The notes under the pieces are model-generated. The model searched no databases, had not been told where the DNA came from, and was given only the letters and a program-made list of their open reading frames with translations. From the NCBI GenBank assembly GCA_021621525.1, contig JAJVUU010000003.1, positions 1-54,427 on the forward strand: a stretch of 54,427 nt of DNA. The letters run 5' to 3'. Numbering within the stretch: the stretch's first letter is position 1; the number at the start of each line of letters is the position of its first letter. The stretch comes from Caryophanales bacterium (GTDB lineage: Bacteria; Bacillota_I; Bacilli_A; RFN20; CAG-288). Of the stretch, positions 8,112 to 17,300 are shown in pieces. A program made the position numbers and the translations under genes.

Positions 8112-10319
8112 ATGAAAAAAAGACATGTGATTCTATTGCTTCCCTTCCTTCTGGGAAGCTGCAGCAAGGAAGAGATATCCTCCACACCGGAAAAGCCTGG
8201 GGTCATCATCCTCAAGGAGCAAAGCAAGTCTTCCCTTCTTGTCGGTGACACCTATCAGATAGAAGGGGAAATCCAGTCCGAGTATGAAGACTCCCTCCTT
8301 TTTGCTTCCCTGACCAAGGAGGTCCTTTCCGTGGATGAAAGCGGGCTTGTCACAGCCTTGAAGAAGGGGACGGGAAGGATACAGATTTCATCAAAACGAA
8401 ATCCGGAAACCAGTGCCATCCTCTCCTTCCAGGTCTATGACAGGATTTCCGATTCTTTTCCTGCTCTTGGCCAGTTCCTGGATACCTTTACACAGGCTGA
8501 CGAAAGTCAGGGCTATGACATCGATATGTCCTTCCTTGTCGACTTAGGCAAGATCAAAGCCAACATCATGAATCTCATCGAAACAACCATCCTGGATCTG
8601 AGCTATGACGAAAATCCCGATTCCGACAAGCGCTTCTGCCTAGACATGTCTTTCTTCCACCAAAAGAAGGATGAGGATTTCTATCAGGCCTCGATATATC
8701 TTGAAAATGCCTTATCCAAAGTCCTGAAGAACAATACTTTACTCAATACCATCTTCAAGAACACGGATTTGCGTGGAACGCTCTATTCTGGTCTTTTCTC
8801 CTCCTTCAATACATCCTATGGCGATTATCTCTCCCAGGATGACTTTGCCAGACTGGACACGATGAATCTCTATTCCTATGGCCTGAGTGATATCTACTCG
8901 ACCTTGGAACGGAAAGAAGGTGAAAGTATCATTCCCTTTGCCTTTGGAAAAGATAACATCCTCTCCCTCCTTTCTCCCTATATCGATGATTTGCTTCCTT
9001 TGATCAAAGAAAAGGATACTTCAAGTCTACCTACAAAAGACGACCTCTCTCTCATCGAAGGGATGATGGCCAACTATCTTACAGAAAAAAAGACCGGAGA
9101 TTCTGTAACCTATTCCCTGAAAAGCGATATCGTAAAAATCATCGATCAGAAATACCAGCAGATTCTTCCAAATCATGAGATCAGCAAGGAAGTCCAGTCC
9201 ACTGAGGTGAAAATCAGTTTTCCTGAAAAGATCACTGGACTGTATCTAAGCATCGATAACACCTTCTACGAAGGAAAAAGCAAGGCTAAGCTTGTCCTGC
9301 AGGGAAAAAGAAGCCAAACGGAAGAAGCATATCCCTTCCTTGAACTGGACATATCGAAACCCGTGATGTCAGACAAGGCTTCCTCGAAAGACAGAACCGA
9401 CCGTTTCCAAGCGTACCTCAATGCCAGCCAACCTTCCAGCAGCATCGACGGCACCGCTCAGGTCAGCCCCGTTTCCCTCATCAAGGAAGCTGACCAGATA
9501 TATATCGCCGAAAAGGATTATAAGGCTTCCGGAGACAAGTTCCAGGCCAAGAAAAACGAACTCCTTGGCTACTACTTCAATAGCGGCATTTCAGAAGAAA
9601 AGAGAAATCTCCTCTATCCGATGTATGAAAGAATCAAGTCCTTGGATTATTCAAATCAGGACTATGCCTTCTCCTATGCCGAAAAAAGTGAAGTCGGTGA
9701 TGATGAGACCATCCCCTTTGGCTTGAACCATCTTTACCAAGGAAAGAACCTGAACGATTTCTCCTCCACCTATGAAAGCTCAAACGAGGACATCATCGAT
9801 GTCGATGCCTTTGGAAATGTCAGTGGAGTAAAAGGAATCTATAATGGTGACGTAAAAGATGACAACACCAAATCAGCCGACGTCGAAGCCACGATAACAG
9901 CCACCATGAATCAAAACGGGCAGGACACCTTCAAGAAGGATCTGTCCTTTACAAAGACCTTTACCTATACAGGAAAGGAAAGAGCCTTCCCTACGACCCT
10001 TTCGTCCTTCAAGGAATCTGCCTCCTTCAACAAAGAGACAAGAGAACTGACACTTGACGAGAACGCTCAGTTCCAATTGAAGAGCATTCTCAATCTGCCA
10101 TCTTCCCTGACAAGCATCACGTTTAGTAGCAGCGATGACAAGCTCGTATCGACAACCCTTCTGTCACTCAGCGATACCATAAACGTCCATAGCATCTATG
10201 AGAATTCCAAGAAAGTCCAGAGAGACCTCTGTGGCATCAAGGCAACCGTTCGTTACATGGATGGTCTCACACCAAAGAAGGAAACACTGGTCTTCTATAT
10301 CCGCGTCAGAAAAGCCTAA
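8112..10319 (+). CDS. Surface lipoprotein with bacterial Ig-like (Big_2) domains
   Basis: 735 residues. The signal peptide MKKRHVILLLPFLLGS precedes lipid-anchored Cys17. A Big_2-like domain spans about residues 25-110 (VGDTYQIEGE, VDESGLVTALKKGTG), and a second similar stretch lies near 545-630 (NEDIIDVDAFGNVSGVKG). The middle is an unrecognised Ser/Asp-rich helical region. ATG 8112 is chosen because AAAGGAG lies just upstream and it begins the signal peptide; an in-frame ATG at 8094 would spoil it. It follows the kinase by 14 nt, so it may be part of the signal-sensing operon or its output. The function is unknown. Confidence 0.85.
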   Translation: MKKRHVILLLPFLLGSCSKEEISSTPEKPGVIILKEQSKSSLLVGDTYQIEGEIQSEYEDSLLFASLTKEVLSVDESGLVTALKKGTGRIQISSKRNPETSAILSFQVYDRISDSFPALGQFLDTFTQADESQGYDIDMSFLVDLGKIKANIMNLIETTILDLSYDENPDSDKRFCLDMSFFHQKKDEDFYQASIYLENALSKVLKNNTLLNTIFKNTDLRGTLYSGLFSSFNTSYGDYLSQDDFARLDTMNLYSYGLSDIYSTLERKEGESIIPFAFGKDNILSLLSPYIDDLLPLIKEKDTSSLPTKDDLSLIEGMMANYLTEKKTGDSVTYSLKSDIVKIIDQKYQQILPNHEISKEVQSTEVKISFPEKITGLYLSIDNTFYEGKSKAKLVLQGKRSQTEEAYPFLELDISKPVMSDKASSKDRTDRFQAYLNASQPSSSIDGTAQVSPVSLIKEADQIYIAEKDYKASGDKFQAKKNELLGYYFNSGISEEKRNLLYPMYERIKSLDYSNQDYAFSYAEKSEVGDDETIPFGLNHLYQGKNLNDFSSTYESSNEDIIDVDAFGNVSGVKGIYNGDVKDDNTKSADVEATITATMNQNGQDTFKKDLSFTKTFTYTGKERAFPTTLSSFKESASFNKETRELTLDENAQFQLKSILNLPSSLTSITFSSSDDKLVSTTLLSLSDTINVHSIYENSKKVQRDLCGIKATVRYMDGLTPKKETLVFYIRVRKA

Positions 10320-10407
10320 AAAAACAAACTTAAGATAGTCTAAAGCGAGAACATCCCATATCATTGAAAAAGAGACATCAGAAAAAGAGCTATGAAAAGA
10401 GAAAATT

Positions 10408-11258
10408 GTGTTCAACGAAAAGATTTCAAATCTCCAGCACAAGGACAACCACGGCTATTTGATTTGCAAGGATTGCATCATGAAAACAGCAGGAAGATTT
10501 GATTTCATCAACAGCATTTTAAACGAAAACAACCCAACTATCGAGATTGAAATACCCAACGCTGATATCTTAATTCCCTATACGATGGCTAGTTTTGAAA
10601 ATGCTCCAATCATACTTGAGTCTGCTTTCTCATACTCCAATCACAAAAAGGATTTGCCATCTATCGGATACATGTGTGATATCCATGGCGATATGATGGA
10701 AAACAGGCTTTCCCTTGTCGGGACAGCTGTGATAACAGATCTTGAAACAATCAAAAAATAGAATCTAGAGCTGTAACCGCCACATTCTCTTTTGAATTCG
10801 ATTGCAACAGTAGCGATTCTCAGAAAATCAATATCCATGGAAATCACATCATTTTATGTGAATGTCCTCAAGAAGATCTTGCGGATGAACAAAGCTCTTC
10901 TGCGGATGATGGCTTATGCATTCCTAAAGAGGAAGCTATATTCACTTGCATGGATTCAGGGGAAAAAATCATAAGAAATTTCCATAGGATTTATATCGAT
11001 AGTTCAAACCAAGCCGTCAATCAATGGTGCAACGAAATGAATCATTGGTTTTCCAAGGCGTTGAAATTAAGATTGAGTCCGGATAACCAGACGTTAACCG
11101 AAACTCGACTCAGGGATTGGTTCTTTGCTGCTGGAGCATATATCGATGAATATATTCAGGTCTGTTCGCTGAATGAAGAAAGAAAATATGACGAATTTAT
11201 CCGCTTAGTCCTTGACTATGAAGATGTCATGAAAGCAGTAAATGAATTGTTTAGATAA
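10408..11258 (+). pseudogene. Frameshifted gene of unknown function (two ORF halves)
   Basis: Frame 1 encodes 117 residues from GTG 10408 (or ATG 10483) and stops at 10761. The -1 frame is open from 10746 to 11258 and gives coherent protein (NIHGNHIILCEC, NQWCNEMNHWF). Slipping back one base in the A6 run at 10753-10758 joins both halves into about 283 residues. There is no domain I recognise; several Cys (CKDC, CECP) suggest metal or disulfide sites. The DNA is visibly AT-richer than its neighbours and codon choice differs, suggesting horizontal acquisition. It could be a sequencing error, a decayed gene, or true -1 slippage. No promoter is clear in 10320-10407. Confidence 0.6.
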
Positions 11259-11273
11259 TTTTCAGTAGACAGA

Positions 11274-11307
11274 TTCTATATGGAACTCATTCCTTTTGCA
11301 TATAGAA
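11274..11307. repeat. Inverted repeat in AT-rich intergenic DNA
   Basis: TTCTATATG (11274-11282) is perfectly repeated in inverse as CATATAGAA (11299-11307), with a 16-nt loop. No T-run follows on the + strand, so it is not a classic terminator. Nothing else is visible in 11259-11406. Confidence 0.5.
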
Positions 11308-11406
11308 AAAAACTGAACGTATTATAACAAATTGATTTAAATAATCATAAGAGGTTTTATATTCAAAATCATTTCACGCATTATCGATTTTATGGATGTT
11401 TTCCTC

Positions 11407-12126
11407 TCATCTTCCCTTTGCCATATCGGTAATGGTGACGACACCCAATAGTTTTTCCGTCTTTCTTCCATGCTGAGTGACAAGGACCAAAGCAAGGTTC
11501 TTATCATGTTCCTTGTTCTTGAAAAGCTCAGGATAGATGCTGTCGACTAAGTCATATCTGGATACAAAGAGGAACCTCTCGCCTAAATGAGAATCCACCG
11601 GAAGGAATTCCATGAAATCCTTCACCTTCATCGTGGAAGGATTTTCAAGTTCTTCGTTCATGGAAACATAATCGAAGATGGTCGTCCGTGAGAAAATTCC
11701 CTGTACGACCCCATCCTCATCAAGGACCGGAATATGGCTTAGGGATTTGTATTCCATCGTCTTCAACACGGAAAAGAGAGAATCGTCCACCCTACAGGAT
11801 ACGATGTCCTTGCTTGCAATCCCATAGCATGTCTGCGGGTGGATGATTTTGTTCTTCAGGATGAGAAAACGATTCAAAAAGGATTCGCTTGGCACACAGA
11901 CATCGTTTTCATGGCTTAGGATATTTCTTAAATCCGAACAGGTCTTCAAAAAATCATAATTGCCATAATCACAGATATAGGGATTCTTTCTTTGATAATA
12001 GATATCGTTGAGTGCCCTGGAAAAGGAGACATGCCCCTCATCCTTGATCCTGGCAATGGAAAGAACCTCGTTTTCAAGTTCTTTGAAGGCCGATAGAAAG
12101 ACTTCCGCCCGTTCTTTTTCCGTCAT
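11407..12126 (-). CDS. CBS-domain-pair protein with helical N-terminal region
   Basis: 239 residues. Residues 1-110 are helical and not recognised with confidence (DLRNILSHEND recalls HEPN-like helices). Two CBS motifs follow (SVLKTMEYKSLSHIPVLDEDGVVQGIFS, then VKDFMEFLP to LLGVVTITDMAK), the usual adenosyl-ligand-binding pair. It lies 4 bp after the Mrp gene, so the two are probably co-transcribed. A regulatory role sensing nucleotides is inferred from the family only. Confidence 0.75.
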   Translation of the reverse strand: MTEKERAEVFLSAFKELENEVLSIARIKDEGHVSFSRALNDIYYQRKNPYICDYGNYDFLKTCSDLRNILSHENDVCVPSESFLNRFLILKNKIIHPQTCYGIASKDIVSCRVDDSLFSVLKTMEYKSLSHIPVLDEDGVVQGIFSRTTIFDYVSMNEELENPSTMKVKDFMEFLPVDSHLGERFLFVSRYDLVDSIYPELFKNKEHDKNLALVLVTQHGRKTEKLLGVVTITDMAKGR

Positions 12127-12130
12127 ACCT

Positions 12131-12940
12131 TTATTTCTTTTCGGAATGAAGGATGATGGAATTCACGGTGCTGTCAAGATAGGGTACATCAAGTCCTTCG
12201 ACATTTCCTGCATCCATGGCTTTGGCGATATCCTGATCGAATGGTACTTCATCAAAGGTCGGAATGCCATGCCTTTTTCCGATTTCTGAATCCATCTTCC
12301 CATAGATGTCGATTCTGTTGTTGCAGCACGGGCACTTGACATAAGCCATGTTCTCGACCAAGGAAAGAAGAGGAACGGAAAGCATATCTGCCATCTTGGC
12401 AGACTTCTCGACGACCATGTTGACCATAGACTGAGGAGAGGTGACAAGGACAGCTGAGGTGATCTTGAATTTCTGGAACACGGTGAGAGAATTGTCACCG
12501 GTTCCCGGAGCCATGTCGATGATAAGATAATCACAATCCCACTTCACTTCAGAATAGAATTGTTCGATAAGGGTGGATATCATGGCACCACGCCAGACGA
12601 TAGGATCTTCCGGATTGTCCAAAAGAAGGTTTGACGACATGACCTGGATGCCGGTCTTGGTCTTCACCGGTTCGATGATGCCGCTCTCCGAATAAGTCGG
12701 CCCCTTGATACCGAAGCAGAAAGGGATGGAAGGGCCAGTGATATCCGCATCGAGGATACCAACCTTATATCCCTTCCTCTGAAGGGCGACAGCCAGATAG
12801 GCGGAAGTAAAGGACTTTCCGACTCCTCCCTTTCCGGACATGACGGCAATGCAGTTGTCGACCCTGCTGTTGAAGGCAAGGCCGGTCTTCGGAATGAACG
12901 GTGCCTTGGATGTATCTGTCTTATGATTGTTATCTGCCAT
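12131..12940 (-). CDS. Mrp/ApbC-type P-loop ATPase (Fe-S cluster carrier)
   Basis: 269 residues. A deviant Walker A with two lysines, GKGGVGKS, spans residues 36-43, followed by the switch DADITGPSIP and Walker B-like DYLIIDMAPGTGD. The CPCC near the C-terminus matches the cluster-binding CXXC of Mrp/Nbp35 proteins. There is no N-terminal MIP18 domain. Proteins of this family carry 4Fe-4S clusters to apo-enzymes in the cytosol; the window encodes Fe-S proteins that could use it. GAGGT precedes the start and TATAAT lies upstream on this strand at 12967-12972. Confidence 0.9.
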   Translation of the reverse strand: MADNNHKTDTSKAPFIPKTGLAFNSRVDNCIAVMSGKGGVGKSFTSAYLAVALQRKGYKVGILDADITGPSIPFCFGIKGPTYSESGIIEPVKTKTGIQVMSSNLLLDNPEDPIVWRGAMISTLIEQFYSEVKWDCDYLIIDMAPGTGDNSLTVFQKFKITSAVLVTSPQSMVNMVVEKSAKMADMLSVPLLSLVENMAYVKCPCCNNRIDIYGKMDSEIGKRHGIPTFDEVPFDQDIAKAMDAGNVEGLDVPYLDSTVNSIILHSEKK

Positions 12941-12966
12941 TTTGGTTACCTCGTTGAAATATCCAT

Positions 12967-12972
12967 ATTATA
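12967..12972 (-). promoter_or_regulatory. -10 element for mrp/CBS genes
   Basis: TATAAT on the minus strand, 26 nt before the Mrp start codon. The -35 is poor. Confidence 0.4.
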
Positions 12973-12982
12973 AACCATTTGT

Positions 12983-13360
12983 TCATCGTTTCTTATAGTC
13001 TTCGAACAATTTCATCGCCATCGTAAAATAGACGTGGTCAAGATGGCTGGCTCCCAGCTCTTTCCCACCATAGTATCTGACGATATAGATGCCGAAGGAA
13101 GAGATACCGTCTCTTTCAAAGAACCGACTCGCCTTCTTCATGGAACTGATGGGTTCCCTGTCATCGCTTGCTTCAAGGACTTCGGAGCCGAACTTGTTCT
13201 TGAACCTGACGACATGGAGGAGATGTTTGGCATCCGGGTGTTCTTCCTCCAGTTTCCGAAGGATGGCCCTGTTGTCTTCTTCTCCGTCCAAAGCATAGGA
13301 GAAGGCAAGAAAGCGGCTTTTCTTTTCTTCATAATTGGTCTGATTCAATAATTTAAACAT
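12983..13360 (-). CDS. Short YigZ/IMPACT-family protein
   Basis: 125 residues matching the N-terminal IMPACT domain only (KKSRFLA, HVVRFKNKFGSE, REPISS, IYIVRYYGGKELGASHL). Typical YigZ proteins are about 200 residues and carry an extra C-terminal domain, which is absent here. Starting at the upstream in-frame ATG (13429) would run through the divergent degV promoter and start codon, so MFKLL at 13360 is preferred. The role is unknown; eukaryotic IMPACT modulates translation-stress signalling. Confidence 0.82.
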   Translation of the reverse strand: MFKLLNQTNYEEKKSRFLAFSYALDGEEDNRAILRKLEEEHPDAKHLLHVVRFKNKFGSEVLEASDDREPISSMKKASRFFERDGISSFGIYIVRYYGGKELGASHLDHVYFTMAMKLFEDYKKR

Positions 13361-13367
13361 ATAATTT

Positions 13368-13396
13368 TTGACTTCAATTCTTATTTTCCCTACAAT
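13368..13396 (+). promoter_or_regulatory. Promoter of degV-like gene
   Basis: TTGACT (13368-13373), a 17-bp spacer and TACAAT (13391-13396). AAAGGG and ATG 13423 follow. It overlaps the upstream region of the divergent YigZ gene. Confidence 0.75.
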
Positions 13397-13422
13397 ATAG
13401 TAACATAGAAAGGGTGTTTCAT

Positions 13423-14307
13423 ATGGCAAAATATAGACTCATCGTCGACTCCAGCTGCGATTTACCAGTCGATTTCTATACCAAATACAACATCGGTGTC
13501 ACCGATCTCGTCGTCAATTTCAACGAAAGGCAGTATCTGGACAGAAAAGACATCACCTCCAAGGAAATCATCGACAAATATAAAGAAACCGGAATTTTCC
13601 CAAAGACTTCTGCCTTGAACATTCCGGAACTCGAAAGCATGATGTCCGATGCTCTCAAAGACTATGATCATCTTTTCTATCTTCCGATTTCTTCCTATAT
13701 TTCCAGCATCAACAACAATGCCCATCTCGCCATGTCGACTCTGAATGTCTCGGACAAGGTCACCGTTTTGGATTCTCTCTCCCTTTCCGGAGGAACAGCC
13801 TTGGAAGCCATCGGCATCAGCGAAGACATCAACAAAGGCCTGTCCGTCGAAGAAATCATCCAAAACCACGAAGAGAGGGCCAAGAAGATTTCCATGTCCT
13901 TCGTCATCCAGACGATGGAATTCCTTCACAAGGGTGGCAGATGCTCGGGACTGACCTATCTCCTAGGAAATAAGTTCTCCATCCATCCCATCGTCCGTCT
14001 TGAAAACGGAAAGATGGTCGTCCATTCCCTGGTCAGGGGAAAGGATCTCAGCAAGGGCATCGCCAAGATGCTTGACGAATTCAAGAAGGAATTCGAATCC
14101 GACAACATCGATTTTTCCTATCCGATCATGATTCCCCATGTCACCGGCGAATATGGTGTCAACAAGATCGAACACGAACTCAAGGAATTGGTCGGCGAGA
14201 ACATGCTTCTCCCCATCGATGCCAGCGGCATCATCACCTGCCACTGCGGTGAAAATACCGTCGGTCTGGGATACATGCTCAAGAAACCTCTTCTCAATTC
14301 CAAATGA
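13423..14307 (+). CDS. DegV family fatty-acid-binding protein
   Basis: 294 residues covering the full DegV fold: YRLIVDSSCDLP at the start, TSALNIPELESM, and FLHKGGRCSG in the second lobe. DegV/FakB proteins bind a fatty acid; with the kinase FakA they feed exogenous fatty acids into phospholipid synthesis. No FakA is seen here. The protein is cytosolic. The strong promoter and terminator on both sides make it monocistronic. A complete acyl-synthesis operon lies at 35-46 kb. Confidence 0.92.
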   Translation: MAKYRLIVDSSCDLPVDFYTKYNIGVTDLVVNFNERQYLDRKDITSKEIIDKYKETGIFPKTSALNIPELESMMSDALKDYDHLFYLPISSYISSINNNAHLAMSTLNVSDKVTVLDSLSLSGGTALEAIGISEDINKGLSVEEIIQNHEERAKKISMSFVIQTMEFLHKGGRCSGLTYLLGNKFSIHPIVRLENGKMVVHSLVRGKDLSKGIAKMLDEFKKEFESDNIDFSYPIMIPHVTGEYGVNKIEHELKELVGENMLLPIDASGIITCHCGENTVGLGYMLKKPLLNSK

Positions 14308-14313
14308 CAAATC

Positions 14314-14343
14314 ATGCTGTCGGCTTATCCGACAGCATTTTTC
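14314..14343 (+). terminator. Intrinsic terminator after degV-like gene
   Basis: A perfect 10-bp stem ATGCTGTCGG/CCGACAGCAT with loop CTTAT, then a T-run. Confidence 0.92.
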
Positions 14344-14346
14344 TAC

Positions 14347-14380
14347 AAAAAAACTGCCAGACCAAAATTGGGAATGGCAG
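14347..14380 (-). terminator. Terminator of the giant CvpA-like gene
   Basis: On the minus strand CTGCCA...TGGCAG (stem arms 14375-14380 and 14354-14359, with an inner CCAAAATTGG palindrome) is followed by seven T. Confidence 0.7.
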
Positions 14381-14386
14381 CTATTT

Positions 14387-17300
14387 TTATTGGATATAAT
14401 CCTGTATAGCCTCGATTTTTTCTTGATAGAAGACAGGTTCGACAACACCCTTTTCTTCATACACCTTGGCGATGGTGGTAGGAATAAGAGTACCGTTTTC
14501 CAAGACAGGAAGAGACGTGATGTACTCTTCAAGAGGTTTTACGTTCTCTGAAGAAGTATCGACTTTCGTATGCCCGACAAGCTTCGAATTATGGTTCTCA
14601 TACTCGGAAAGAGAGAGGAAGTAATTGAATTTCTTCTCCTCTGAAGTGATGCCTTCTTCAGCAAAGGAATCCTTTCTTCCAAGCAGGGTGAAAATCATAA
14701 GAAGCTCCGATTTGCTGAAATACAGCTTGTCGGCCGAAAGCTTCGTCGTGGTCATCTTGATGATTCCGTCCAGACCGTTTCCTTCGATAGGATTGATGAA
14801 GAAGTAATCATTCTGATAGAAGAAGTCACCATCGACATGGAGCCTGGAAAGAAGAGGATTCTTCAATGCCTGAGACAAGGCGCCGGCGAGAATCTCACTG
14901 GCAAGCTTGCTGCGATAGAAATCCGTATTTCCATCCTCGCCGTTCGTGAAATCGATGCACTGGGACATCCAGTCGGCAAAATGGATGAGAGAGAAGTCCG
15001 TCGACTCCTTGTCAAGGTTTGGAACCATGGTATAGATAGAGGAAAAGAGACCTTTTACCATATCAAGATCATGTAAGAAGACGGTTTTCGATGGAATAGA
15101 GAATAGCAGGTCTTCGAAAATCCATACATCGGCATTTTCGCCATAAGGCGTATTCTTGCTTTCCCTCAGGATGGTATCAAAGGTAAAGACCTGACCATCC
15201 GCATCCTTAGGAATCGCCTTGGAAAGAAGATGATAGACGATATAGCTCCTGTTTTCCTTGAAGCAGTTCATCTGACCCATCTCATAGAGGAAACCTAAAT
15301 CCATGTCCGTGACATCAAGAGAATCGAAATCACTTCCTGATTGAATCATATCCTTCAAAGAAGAATCAAAGATGATGTTCAGAAGATGATCGATATCATT
15401 CTTCCAATATCTTTTCACATCATCCGGACTCAGGATATGAATGTCAAAGACAAAGGGATGTATGGTCCTGGTATCATCCTTGGGGTCCTTGATATACTCG
15501 GCAAGGTTCATCTGATTGACCATCGTCTTCAACATATAGACAGGATAGCGATAGAAGACCTTGCTATCCATCATGGCTTCAAGCAATTGACTGATTTTTT
15601 CCTTTTCGAGTCCGCTGATCTGGAAATCTATTTTTCCGGAAGCGCCACTTCCGATTCCCTGAAGAAGAGAGAGGATCTTCTTGAGATGGATGATTTCCGA
15701 AGCCATCTGCTGACTACCAATATCAAGAAGCATGCCATCAAGAACAGGCTCGACATAGCCTTCATGGTCGATCATCGTCACGGAGGAAGAAAGACCGGAC
15801 ATTTCGATGATTCCCTTCATGAAGTAACCCATCGGGGAGAACTTGTATCCTGCCTTCTTCGTATTGAGAAGCTTGGAGGAAGACAAAGAATCCAGCAATT
15901 CATCAAGTTCATCAAGAAGAGTCTTGCTGCTTGGATCTTCTGGACGGACATGCTTTTCCTGAAGTTCAAAGATATGCGAGAAGATATATTCCAGACGATT
16001 GGTCCCTTCATAGGTCTCTACAGCCATCTTGGAAAGTCTTGTCAGCATGGAAATCTCATTTTTGGCCTCCTCGCTTGAAAGATTGAGGAAACTATCGAAG
16101 TCGATGCTGGAGATAAAACCATCGAGTTCCTTTGGCATGTCGATGGAAGAAATGACATTCTTGAAGACCTGTGCAAGCATCTTTCTTAGAAGCTGGCTGT
16201 CAAGCAGGTCTTGGATATCATCGGCAAAAGTATCAGGTAGTTTTCCGTCGGCAAAGGCATCCGGGTCATTCTTCATATACTTTTGAAGATGAGAAATCAA
16301 GGCACATAGCGTATGGATTTCACCCTTTTCCGAATAAGGATAGTCGACATCATCGCCTTGATAGTTCTTCATCGACTTGGTGGTCTTATTGCTTGTAGGG
16401 TCAAATGTCGTCCATCCCGTCATAGAAGAGAGATTGAAGAGGTCTTTGGAAAATTCCGTTCCACCTAGAAGGCTGGAAAGATGATTCTTGTCAAAGATGG
16501 AATAGATGGCTTCTCCGAAAGGATCCTTGCCATCGACATGCTGTTTCCCAGGATTAATGATGTTCATCTGGGAAAAGATGGTGAGCATGCTGTTGAGCCT
16601 TTCAGGGTCAAGGCTTCCAAAATCAAGATGCTCAAGATCCATCATCTGGATCAAGGAAAGAAGCTTGGCGATATCATCGCTGTCTTCCTTCCAGTAAGCA
16701 TTCCTCATCTCGTTGAGTTTTAAGGGAAGTCCAATCTGGACAAAGTAATCATTGAGGGAAGAATCGATGATTTGAAGAATGGAAGGGCCGAAGATTTTGC
16801 TGTCCATGGCCGTCGAAATCATTTCTCCGACAGCATCGCAGTCTTTGATATCCGTGATTTTCTTGGATTCCGAAGCGATGAAATCAGCATTCTTGGAGAG
16901 AGACTTCAGCACGCTGCCGATGGTCTTGATTTCACCATCCCAGTCATCGGCATCAAACTGGAATTCTTCCAAGGTAGGAAGGCGGAAGCCGATTTCCTTG
17001 AACATATCGATATTGAACAATCCGTTGAGGAAGGTATAGACGTTGACGTTCTTCTGCTTCTCGGAAGTGACACCGGTCAGCTGGTCGGAATTGAAGAAAG
17101 ATGAACCTGTGACAAAGCCAAGAAGATCATCGATGACACCAAGATTCACCATTTCCGTGATCTTCGTGGCCGTGCCCTTGGTCGAATCGGACATCAGGGA
17201 AGTGAATTTCTGGATTTCAGGCATCAGTCCAAGAAGCGTCTTGAAATCCTGGATGAAGGAATCGCTGTCATAATTGAAGTTATAGGGAGTCAATCCGTAA

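Noticed and set aside
10392..10500. ATG at 10392 (MKREN...) as start of the island gene
   Set aside because: That frame closes after about 36 codons with an implausible translation; the coherent protein is in the next frame.
15341..16078. 245-codon plus-strand open frame inside the giant gene
   Set aside because: Shadow frame; the minus-strand frame is uninterrupted for 1,621 codons.
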